This document shows positions 1 to 5,899 of a DNA stretch of 7,417 nucleotides, piece after piece. The DNA lies in assembly GCA_003508605.1 (NCBI GenBank), contig DNUB01000113.1, forward strand, positions 8,751 through 16,167, in the 5' to 3' direction. Both the position numbers and the translations under genes were made by a program. A model generated the notes under the pieces. That model was given only the letters and a program-made list of their open reading frames with translations, did no database searches and was not told where the DNA came from. Each line of letters begins with the position of its first letter. The first letter of the stretch is position 1. The DNA comes from Oscillospiraceae bacterium (lineage in GTDB: Bacteria > Bacillota > Clostridia > Oscillospirales > Ruminococcaceae).

Positions 1-69
1 GACATCGGATTTTGATTATACAAACATGTTTTCGATTAAATAAAATATTTTTTACCGAAAGGACAAAAA

Positions 70-1566
70 ATGAAATACAAAAGCACACGAAACGAAAAAA
101 TCAGGGTCGCCGGCGCACAGGCTATCGTACAGGGACTTTCCGCAGAGGGAGGACTTTTTGTTCCCGAAAAGCTGCCCTCCGTCAGCGAAAGCGATATACT
201 GTCGCTTTGTCAAAAAAGCTATGCGGAAAGAGCCTTTGAAATTTTTAAGCTGTTTTTGACGGATTTCGGCGACGAGGAAATCCGCAATTGCGTTACCAAG
301 GCTTACGGCGATAACTTCGATACCGAAAATATTGCGGAAATATCCCATCTTTTGACGGGTACTTATATATTGGAGCTGTGGCACGGTCCCACCTGTGCCT
401 TTAAGGATATGGCACTTCAGATTCTTCCTCACCTTTTGACCGTATCCGCAAAAAAGACGGTGCCCGACAAGAAAATCGCCATACTTGTGGCTACGTCGGG
501 CGATACGGGAAAAGCCGCACTGGAGGGCTTTAAAGATGTTGAGGGTACAACCATAAGCGTTTTTTATCCCGAGGACGGAGTTTCCGATATGCAGAAGCGG
601 CAGATGGCTACCCAAGAGGGCGGCAACGTTTTTGTCTGTGCCGTAAAGGGTAATTTTGACGACTGCCAAAACGGAGTAAAGGCTATTTTTACCGATAAGG
701 GCATAGCCGAGGAGCTTAACAAAAAAGGAATCATTCTTTCCAGCGCAAACTCCATAAATTGGGGAAGGCTTTGTCCTCAGATAGTTTATTATATTTCCGC
801 TTATGCCGAGCTTATTAAAAACGAAGAAATAAAGTGCGGAGAAAAGATAAACATCGTAGTTCCCACAGGCAATTTCGGAAATATACTTGCCGCTTATTAC
901 GCAAAGGAAATGGGACTTCCGGTAAACAAGCTGATTTGCGCATCAAACTCCAATAATGTTCTGACCGATTTTATCAAAACGGGAATTTATGATCGAAACA
1001 GAGAATTTTACACCACAATTTCTCCTTCTATGGATATCCTTATTTCAAGTAATTTAGAAAGGCTTTTGTATCATCTTTCGGGAGAAAAAACCGAGGAGAT
1101 AAACAAGTGGTTCGGTTTGCTTAAGGAACAGGGAAAATACGAGGTTTCACAGGACGTTAAATCAAGACTTTCACAGCTGTTTTATGCAGGCTGCTGCAAT
1201 GACAGCGAGACCAAGGCGGCTATAAAAGAGTGCTTTGAAAGCTATTCCTATCTTATGGATACCCATACTGCCGTGGCTTACAAGGTTTACGGCGATTATA
1301 AAAGGGAAACGGGCGACAATACCAAGACGGTAATAGCGTCTACCGCCAACCCTTATAAGTTCGGCGCAGCGGTTTACAGCGCAGTTGGCGGCAGCAGTGA
1401 GGGTATCGACGAGTTTGCGGTTATAGAAAGGCTGGAGAAAAAAACGGGAACCTCCATTCCTTTGCCGTTGGCTTCCACTAAGAATAAGGAAGTAAGGTTT
1501 AAGGGCGTTATCGAAAGAGAAAAAATGCCCGAGGCGGTTGTTGATTTTTTGAATGAACAAAAGTAG
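70..1566 (+). CDS. thrC: Threonine synthase (PLP-dependent)
   Basis: This enzyme converts O-phosphohomoserine to threonine and phosphate in the cytoplasm, the last step of threonine synthesis. The 498-residue protein has the usual landmarks of the longer threonine synthases: an N-terminal STRN and a SAEGGLFVPE segment (residues 24-33), a HGPTCAFKD motif whose Lys112 should form the Schiff base with PLP, an ATSGDTG loop (141-147), and a VPTGNFGN loop (264-271) that binds the PLP phosphate. THTAVA (398-403) is a further conserved segment. Length is normal and the frame is unbroken. The ATG has a good ribosome binding site, AAAGGA at 58-63, six bases upstream. The following phosphoesterase gene begins only 9 bases after the TAG stop, so the two are probably cotranscribed. 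hom or thrB are not in the window and could lie upstream. I am very sure of the function; no leader regulatory element can be judged from 69 bases. Confidence 0.97.
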   Translation: MKYKSTRNEKIRVAGAQAIVQGLSAEGGLFVPEKLPSVSESDILSLCQKSYAERAFEIFKLFLTDFGDEEIRNCVTKAYGDNFDTENIAEISHLLTGTYILELWHGPTCAFKDMALQILPHLLTVSAKKTVPDKKIAILVATSGDTGKAALEGFKDVEGTTISVFYPEDGVSDMQKRQMATQEGGNVFVCAVKGNFDDCQNGVKAIFTDKGIAEELNKKGIILSSANSINWGRLCPQIVYYISAYAELIKNEEIKCGEKINIVVPTGNFGNILAAYYAKEMGLPVNKLICASNSNNVLTDFIKTGIYDRNREFYTTISPSMDILISSNLERLLYHLSGEKTEEINKWFGLLKEQGKYEVSQDVKSRLSQLFYAGCCNDSETKAAIKECFESYSYLMDTHTAVAYKVYGDYKRETGDNTKTVIASTANPYKFGAAVYSAVGGSSEGIDEFAVIERLEKKTGTSIPLPLASTKNKEVRFKGVIEREKMPEAVVDFLNEQK

Positions 1567-1578
1567 GGTGATTATTTG
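1566..1578 (+). promoter_or_regulatory. Weak ribosome binding site with TTG start of the phosphoesterase
   Basis: GGGTG at 1566-1570 is the only purine-rich stretch before the TTG codon at 1576-1578. It overlaps the last base of the thrC stop codon (TAG, 1564-1566), so translation of this gene is probably coupled to termination on thrC. The TTG is forced by the need to keep the GDLH metal-binding block. Confidence 0.55.
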
Positions 1579-2268
1579 AGCTTATATGTTTTAGGTGATT
1601 TGCACCTGTCCCTCGGTACGGATAAGCCAATGGACATATTTAAGGGCTGGGACAATTACGTCGAAAGAATTACCGAAAACTGGAACGGCAGGGTAAACGA
1701 CAGCGATACCGTGGTGGTTAACGGCGATATTTCCTGGGCAATGTCCCTTGAAAATACCAGGAAGGATTTTGAATATATCAACGGCAGATTAAAGGGCAAT
1801 AAGATTTTTATTAAGGGCAATCACGATTATTGGTGGACCACCAAGTCGAAAATGGATAAATTTCTGCTGGACAACGGTTTTGATACGATAAAGATCCTTA
1901 ACAACAACGCATATCTTATCGATGGGATTTCGGTCTGCGGAACAAGAGGCTGGATAAACGACGACGGACAGCCCTTTGACGAAAAGATCCTCAACAGAGA
2001 GGCGGGGCGAATGGAAGCAACCCTTGCCGAGGGGAAAAGGTTAGGCGGGGAGCTTACGGTATTTATTCATTATCCGCCTATCTTCGGGGGAGAAAAAAAT
2101 TACTACATTCTCGATATACTTAAAAAATACCGGGTCAGGCACTGTTATTACGGTCACGTTCACGGTCCTGCACGGAAAAATGCCTTTACGGGCGAGTATG
2201 AGGGAACAGAGTTTCATATCGCTTCCTGCGACAGTGTGGATTTTACACCTGTATTAGTAAAAAAGTAA
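1576..2268 (+). CDS. Calcineurin-like metallophosphoesterase
   Basis: This is a 230-residue predicted metal-dependent phosphohydrolase of the calcineurin-like superfamily, resembling the group of predicted phosphohydrolases found in many Firmicutes. All metal-binding blocks are present in order: GDLH (7-10), GD within VVNGDISW (50-51), GNHD (81-84), a lone His in FIHYPP (His165), and GHVH (193-196). These would hold a two-metal centre. No signal peptide or membrane segment is visible, so it should be cytoplasmic. The start must be the TTG at 1576, because the next in-frame ATG (residue 19) would remove the first metal-binding block. A short GGGTG at 1566-1570 lies five bases before it. The substrate is unknown: the fold covers nucleotide, phosphoprotein and phospholipid phosphatases, and the sequence does not choose among them. 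It follows thrC closely, but I infer no threonine-related role from that alone. Confidence 0.88.
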   Translation: MSLYVLGDLHLSLGTDKPMDIFKGWDNYVERITENWNGRVNDSDTVVVNGDISWAMSLENTRKDFEYINGRLKGNKIFIKGNHDYWWTTKSKMDKFLLDNGFDTIKILNNNAYLIDGISVCGTRGWINDDGQPFDEKILNREAGRMEATLAEGKRLGGELTVFIHYPPIFGGEKNYYILDILKKYRVRHCYYGHVHGPARKNAFTGEYEGTEFHIASCDSVDFTPVLVKK

Positions 2269-2270
2269 AA

Positions 2271-2331
2271 AAAATTAAAATATTTAAAAAAGTAGTGGAA
2301 ATATTTACAAAGTTATGCTATACTATAAAAT
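2271..2331 (+). promoter_or_regulatory. Vegetative (sigma-A type) promoter for tig-clpP-clpX
   Basis: The -10 box is TATACT at 2319-2324, preceded by a TG (2316-2317), giving an extended -10 TGCTATACT. Seventeen bases upstream is a weaker -35, TGGAAA (2296-2301, four of six matches). Upstream of it (about 2271-2291) is an almost pure A/T tract resembling an UP element that the RNA polymerase alpha subunits bind. The predicted start is near 2331, leaving an untranslated leader of about 27 bases with GGAGG at 2344-2348, nine bases before the tig ATG. I see no CtsR heptad repeat and no CIRCE inverted repeat, so there is no sign of classical heat-shock repression. Confidence 0.75.
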
Positions 2332-2357
2332 GACTGTAAAAATGGAGGTTTTTTTAA

Positions 2358-3641
2358 ATGGAAATTATTTCTAACAACAAAACGGAAGTAAACACCTCGG
2401 AGGTAATATTCAAAAGCACTGCGGAAGAATTTGAAGCCGCATTGCAGGTGGCCTACCTTAAAAAGAGAAAGAACATAACCGTTCCCGGTTTCAGAAAGGG
2501 AAAAGCTACCAGAAAAATGGTAGAAAATCATTACGGCGAACAGATCTTCTTTGATGATGCAGTAAGCGGACTGTACAGAGAACATATCGAAGAGGTTATC
2601 AAGGAGGCGGGACTCGACGTTGTGGATATGCCCAGCATCGAGGTAACCGACGTAAGCAAGGAAGAGGGCGTTACCTATAAAGCAGTGGTAACCACCAAGC
2701 CCGAAGTAAATATTTCCGATTACAAAGGAATAAAGGTAACAAAAATTGTCAAGAATGTAACTGACGAGGATGTAGACAATGAGTTAAAGACCCGTCAAAA
2801 CAGAAATGCAAGAATTATTGACGTTACCGACCGTGCAGCCGAAAAGGGCGATACAGTTATTTTTGACTTTGAGGGCTTTGTTGACGGCGTTGCTTTTGAG
2901 GGCGGAAAGGCTGAGAAATTCAGTCTTGAGCTTGGCAGCGGTCAGTTTATTCCCGGCTTTGAGGATCAGGTTATCGGTCATAACATTGATGAAGGCTTTG
3001 ACGTTAATGTAACATTCCCTGCCGATTACACCGCAGAGGAATTAAGATCCAAGGAAGCGGTATTCAAGTGCTATATCCATGAGATTAAGGGTAAGGAGCT
3101 TGCGCCCCTCGACGACGAGTTTGCAAAGGACGTCAGCGAGTTTGATACTCTTGACGAGTTAAAGGCGGATATCAAAACAAAGCTTTCCGAGCAGGCTGAA
3201 AAGCAGGCTGATATGCAGGTTGATACCGATATCAACAATACCCTTATTGAAAAATTGGAGGGTGAAATTCCCGACGCCATGTATCAGCACAGAATTACGG
3301 AAATGGTTCGCGACTGGGAATACAGAAACAGATATCAGGGCGTTACCGTTCAGGATTATCTTAAGTATACAGGCGCAACTATGGAGCAGTTCAGAGAAAA
3401 CTTTAAGGAGCCGGCCGTTAAGCAGGTTAAGCTCAGACTTGCTCTTGAAAAAATAGTGCAGCTTGAAAATATTGAATCCACCGATGAAGAGCTTGAAAAA
3501 CACTATGCCGATCTTGCGGAAGAGCATAAGATGGAGGTTGAAAAGGTTAAGCAGATCATTCCCGCCGAGAGCCTTGCCGAGGATATCAAGGTAGAAAAGG
3601 CATTTGATCTGGTTAAGAACAGCGCAGAAATCGCATCATAA
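2358..3641 (+). CDS. tig: Trigger factor, ribosome-bound chaperone and prolyl isomerase
   Basis: Trigger factor docks on the ribosome at the exit tunnel, cradles nascent chains and catalyses prolyl cis-trans isomerisation. The 427-residue protein shows the normal three-part build. The N-terminal ribosome-binding domain (about 1-115) carries the signature GFRKGKAT (44-51), whose FRKGK contacts the large subunit. An FKBP-type isomerase domain (about 160-245) runs from GDTVIFDFEGFVDG to the HEIKGKE segment and includes the GSGQFIPGFED stretch (193-203). The C-terminal part (about 250-427) is helical, charged and chaperone-like. Length is typical and there is no disruption. A strong GGAGG lies nine bases before the ATG. 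It is the first gene after a clear promoter, with clpP beginning 42 bases after its stop and clpX beyond, so it should be the head of a three-gene proteostasis operon. Confidence 0.97.
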   Translation: MEIISNNKTEVNTSEVIFKSTAEEFEAALQVAYLKKRKNITVPGFRKGKATRKMVENHYGEQIFFDDAVSGLYREHIEEVIKEAGLDVVDMPSIEVTDVSKEEGVTYKAVVTTKPEVNISDYKGIKVTKIVKNVTDEDVDNELKTRQNRNARIIDVTDRAAEKGDTVIFDFEGFVDGVAFEGGKAEKFSLELGSGQFIPGFEDQVIGHNIDEGFDVNVTFPADYTAEELRSKEAVFKCYIHEIKGKELAPLDDEFAKDVSEFDTLDELKADIKTKLSEQAEKQADMQVDTDINNTLIEKLEGEIPDAMYQHRITEMVRDWEYRNRYQGVTVQDYLKYTGATMEQFRENFKEPAVKQVKLRLALEKIVQLENIESTDEELEKHYADLAEEHKMEVEKVKQIIPAESLAEDIKVEKAFDLVKNSAEIAS

Positions 3642-3666
3642 GTTTACTGAACATTTTTTTGAGCAG

Positions 3667-3698
3667 AAGGAGAGTAGACAGCTTTGAGAGAGTATATG
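3667..3698 (+). promoter_or_regulatory. clpP: Ribosome binding site and competing start codons of clpP
   Basis: AAGGAG at 3667-3672 is 11 bases before a TTG (3684-3686) but 23 bases before the in-frame ATG (3696-3698) that matches the usual MSLVP beginning of ClpP. Only a GAGAGAG run (3686-3692) lies closer to the ATG, and at three bases it is too near. Spacing therefore favours TTG and four extra residues (MREY), while family similarity favours the ATG. I annotate the TTG but regard the start as open. Confidence 0.55.
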
Positions 3699-4280
3699 AG
3701 TTTAGTGCCCACCGTTATTGAGCAGACAGGCAGAGGCGAGCGTGCTTACGATATTTATTCAAGACTTTTGAACGACCGAATAGTAATGCTTCATGAGGAG
3801 GTAAACGCCACTACTGCAAGTCTCGTTGTAGCTCAGCTTTTGTTCCTTGAGGGACAGGACGCAGACAAGGATATTCAGCTTTATATCAACAGCCCCGGAG
3901 GCTCAATTACAGACGGTATGGCTATTTATGATACCATGCAGTATATAAAGTGCGACGTATCCACCATCTGTATGGGTATGGCGGCGTCTATGGGCGCATT
4001 TCTTTTGGCGGCAGGCGCAAAGGGCAAAAGAATATGTCTGCCCAATGCGGAGGTAATGATTCATCAGCCTTCGGGCGGCACAGGCAGGGCGCAGGCTTCG
4101 GACATCGATATCGTGGCAAAGCATATTATTCATGTTAAGGAAAAGATGAACCATATGCTTGCCGATATGACGGGTCAGCCTTATGAAAAGATTGTTGCCG
4201 ATACCGACAGAGATAACTATATGACGGCACAGGAAGCTCTTGAATACGGTATAGTCGATAAAATTTTTGATAAACGGTAA
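3684..4280 (+). CDS. clpP: ATP-dependent Clp protease, proteolytic subunit ClpP
   Basis: ClpP forms a barrel of two seven-membered rings whose inner serine active sites degrade proteins fed in by ClpX or another Clp ATPase. In the 198-residue reading the catalytic triad is Ser102 (in GMAASMGAF), His127 (in MIHQPS) and Asp177 (in DTDRDN). The oxyanion-region segment YINSPGGSI lies at 67-75, and the Asp175-Arg176 pair matches the ring-ring contact sensor of the family. The loop after the catalytic His reads [11 protein letters not shown], one residue longer than in Escherichia coli or Bacillus subtilis ClpP as I recall them. The start is uncertain: TTG at 3684 or ATG at 3696. The gene ends with two TAA codons in a row (4278-4283). 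It sits between tig and clpX in the expected order and has no promoter of its own that I can see. Confidence 0.97.
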   Translation: MREYMSLVPTVIEQTGRGERAYDIYSRLLNDRIVMLHEEVNATTASLVVAQLLFLEGQDADKDIQLYINSPGGSITDGMAIYDTMQYIKCDVSTICMGMAASMGAFLLAAGAKGKRICLPNAEVMIHQPSGGTGRAQASDIDIVAKHIIHVKEKMNHMLADMTGQPYEKIVADTDRDNYMTAQEALEYGIVDKIFDKR

Positions 4281-4291
4281 TAAGTGTAATA

Positions 4292-4323
4292 ACCGCACAT
4301 CGCTGCATAATGCGAGGTGCGGT
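4292..4323 (+). promoter_or_regulatory. Strong hairpin between clpP and clpX
   Basis: Bases 4292-4303 pair with 4312-4323 to give a 12-bp stem with one mismatch (A4299 against G4316) and an 8-base loop (4304-4311). No T-run follows it, so it is not a normal intrinsic terminator. It lies 11 bases after the clpP stop and ends 22 bases before the clpX ATG. Likely roles, all inferred, are protection of the tig-clpP transcript from 3' exonucleases, an RNase processing site, or partial attenuation that sets the ClpP to ClpX ratio. Confidence 0.7.
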
Positions 4324-4345
4324 ATTGCCGATATTTGAGGTATTT

Positions 4346-5644
4346 ATGTTAAAGTGTAATTTTTGCGGAAAAACAGAGGATTATGTTTCCAAAATGCTTG
4401 TGGGGAAAAACGGCGTTATCTGTAACGAGTGCGTTATTGCTTCCTATAATATGCTTTTGGAGGAAGGGGAAATACCTTATTACGACCAGCACGGAAACGG
4501 GAAAAAGGGAAAGAATAACGGTGCGCTTAAAAAGGATAAGCTTTTAAAGCCCGCAAAAATCAAGGAGATACTTGACGAATATATAATAGGTCAGGACGAG
4601 GCGAAAAAGGTTTTGTCCGTTGCGGTATATAATCATTATAAAAGGGTTTTGTCTGCAGAAGACGAGGAAAAGGACATTGAGCTGCAAAAGAGCAATGTTC
4701 TGCTGTTAGGCTCTACAGGCGTAGGCAAAACATTGTTGGCGCAGACTTTGGCAAAGATACTGAACGTTCCCTTTGCCATTGCGGACGCTACCACACTTAC
4801 TCAGGCAGGGTATGTGGGCGAGGATGTGGAGAATGTACTGTTAAGGCTTATACAGGCGGCGGATTTTGATATAGAAGCTGCCGAAAAGGGAATTATTTAT
4901 ATAGATGAGATAGATAAGATATCCCGCCGTTCGGAAAACACCTCCATTACAAGAGATGTAAGCGGCGAAGGCGTGCAGCAGGCACTGCTTAAGATTGTCG
5001 AGGGCACGGTTTCCAATGTTCCTCCTCAGGGCGGCAGAAAGCATCCCAATCAGGAGTTTATTCAGATAAACACAAAAAACATTCTCTTTATTTGCGGCGG
5101 TGCATTTGACGGTATTGAAAAGAATATTATTTCACGTATTCATTCCTCTGCTCTGGGCTTTGGCGCAGATGTGAGAAGCCAAAAGGAGCGCAGTATAACG
5201 GAGGCTTTTCACGAAGCGGCTCCGGAGGATTTGGTAAAATACGGAATTATTCCCGAGCTGGTGGGCAGACTTCCTATTATTACGGTTCTTGACGAGTTAG
5301 ACGAAAATGCGCTGGTAAAAATCCTTACCGAGCCTAAAAACGCATTAGTAAAGCAGTACACTTATCTTTTCGGATTAGACGGTATCGAGCTTGAAATTCA
5401 GCCTGAGGCATTAAAGGAAATTGCTAAGAAGGCCGTGGAAAGAAAAACGGGAGCAAGAGGACTTCGTGCCATTGCAGAGGAAATTCTTTCCGAAACTATG
5501 TTTGACGCACCCTCCGACGAGTCGCTTACAAAGGTTATTGTGACTGCCGATAATGTGAAAAACGGAACGCAGCCCGAAAGGGTTTACGACGGCAAAAAAC
5601 AAGGGATAACCGCCAAGAAAACCGCTAAAAAAAGCGCAGGCTGA
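4346..5644 (+). CDS. clpX: ATP-dependent Clp protease ATP-binding subunit ClpX
   Basis: ClpX is a hexameric AAA+ unfoldase that recognises substrates, threads them through its pore and delivers them to ClpP. With the start used here the protein has 432 residues. The N-terminal zinc-binding domain has Cys4, Cys7, Cys26 and Cys29. The AAA+ core shows Walker A GSTGVGKT (122-129), pore-loop GYVG (155-158), Walker B IIYIDEID (183-190), the RKH pore loop (231-233), an LGF loop (270-272) for docking to ClpP, PELVGRLP (303-310) and sensor-2 GARGL (369-373). The C-terminus ends in a short Lys/Ala-rich tail (about 417-430). An upstream in-frame ATG at 4310 exists but lies inside the hairpin, has no ribosome binding site and would precede the zinc domain by 12 unconserved residues. 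The ATG at 4346 has GAGG at 4337-4340 and matches the family start. It is last in the operon and followed by a terminator. Confidence 0.97.
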   Translation: MLKCNFCGKTEDYVSKMLVGKNGVICNECVIASYNMLLEEGEIPYYDQHGNGKKGKNNGALKKDKLLKPAKIKEILDEYIIGQDEAKKVLSVAVYNHYKRVLSAEDEEKDIELQKSNVLLLGSTGVGKTLLAQTLAKILNVPFAIADATTLTQAGYVGEDVENVLLRLIQAADFDIEAAEKGIIYIDEIDKISRRSENTSITRDVSGEGVQQALLKIVEGTVSNVPPQGGRKHPNQEFIQINTKNILFICGGAFDGIEKNIISRIHSSALGFGADVRSQKERSITEAFHEAAPEDLVKYGIIPELVGRLPIITVLDELDENALVKILTEPKNALVKQYTYLFGLDGIELEIQPEALKEIAKKAVERKTGARGLRAIAEEILSETMFDAPSDESLTKVIVTADNVKNGTQPERVYDGKKQGITAKKTAKKSAG

Positions 5645-5663
5645 TTACAAAGCGGGTTTGTAA
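5645..5663 (+). repeat. Small perfect dyad directly after the clpX stop
   Basis: TTACAAA (5645-5651) and TTTGTAA (5657-5663) form a perfect 7-bp inverted repeat around a 5-base GCGGG loop, beginning at the base after the clpX TGA. The stem is AU-rich, so the RNA hairpin would be weak. A T-containing stretch follows only after several bases, so it is at best a minor pause or 3' end element upstream of the real terminator. Confidence 0.5.
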
Positions 5664-5733
5664 ATCGGAGTGTTTTCTTATTATATGTTTTATATGTCCT
5701 GCTAAGTTGCTGCAGAGCGAAAATATTTATTGT

Positions 5734-5767
5734 AAAAGGCATTTTGAGAAATCAAGACGCCTTTTTT
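5734..5767 (+). terminator. Rho-independent terminator of the tig-clpP-clpX operon
   Basis: AAAAGGC (5734-5740) pairs with GCCTTTT (5759-5765). After one A-C mismatch the stem continues with TTTTGA (5742-5747) against TCAAGA (5752-5757), including one G-U pair, and closes on a GAAA tetraloop (5748-5751). The T-run extends to 5767. The stable loop, 13 paired positions and T-tract make a strong + strand terminator. It lies 90 bases after the clpX stop and just upstream of the promoter of the next gene, insulating the two units. Confidence 0.88.
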
Positions 5768-5794
5768 ACTGTTGAAAAACAACTGATTGTCATC

Positions 5795-5830
5795 TTGACA
5801 TTTACGGTTTTTTCTGCTATATTTATTTCA
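5795..5830 (+). promoter_or_regulatory. Near-consensus vegetative promoter for the SGNH lipoprotein gene
   Basis: A perfect -35 TTGACA (5795-5800) is separated by exactly 17 bases from TATATT (5818-5823). A TG at 5815-5816 makes an extended -10 TGCTATATT. Transcription should begin near 5830, leaving an untranslated leader of about 70 bases before the ATG at 5900. The strength suggests high basal expression unless a repressor acts in the leader. Confidence 0.85.
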
Positions 5831-5871
5831 ATAACGTTATATACCTATATTATTTAAGCTAATAACTTAAA
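5831..5871 (+). promoter_or_regulatory. Two dyads in the lipoprotein leader (possible operator or leader hairpin)
   Basis: ATAACGTTAT (5831-5840) is a perfect 10-base palindrome at the predicted transcription start. TTTAAG (5853-5858) and CTTAAA (5866-5871) form a 6-bp inverted repeat with a 7-base spacer. Both are in a very AT-rich stretch where such symmetry arises by chance fairly often, so a regulatory role is only a suggestion. Confidence 0.3.
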
Positions 5872-5899
5872 AATTGAATAAGGCTTTAGGAGGAAGAAA

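Noticed and set aside
12..46. Possible thrC promoter with TTGATT (12-17) and TTAAAT (36-41)
   Set aside because: Both boxes match poorly, the spacer is 18 bases, and the stretch is so AT-rich that such matches are expected by chance; the true promoter may lie upstream of the window.
52..669. Long open frame of about 205 codons on the - strand opposite thrC
   Set aside because: It overlaps a fully conserved gene, has no recognisable domain and is a codon-bias shadow; other minus-strand frames at 1171-1560, 3159-3527 and 3903-4298 are rejected for the same reason.
2262..2290. Possible terminator after the phosphoesterase gene
   Set aside because: The stretch is nearly all A and T with no usable stem on the + strand; it fits better as the upstream element of the tig promoter.
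3642..3666. Possible terminator between tig and clpP, with a run of seven T's
   Set aside because: Only a three-base-pair stem precedes the T-run, too weak to terminate; readthrough into clpP is expected.
4310..4345. In-frame upstream ATG that would lengthen ClpX by 12 residues
   Set aside because: It lies within the intercistronic hairpin, has no ribosome binding site and adds unconserved residues before the zinc domain; the ATG at 4346 has GAGG five bases upstream.
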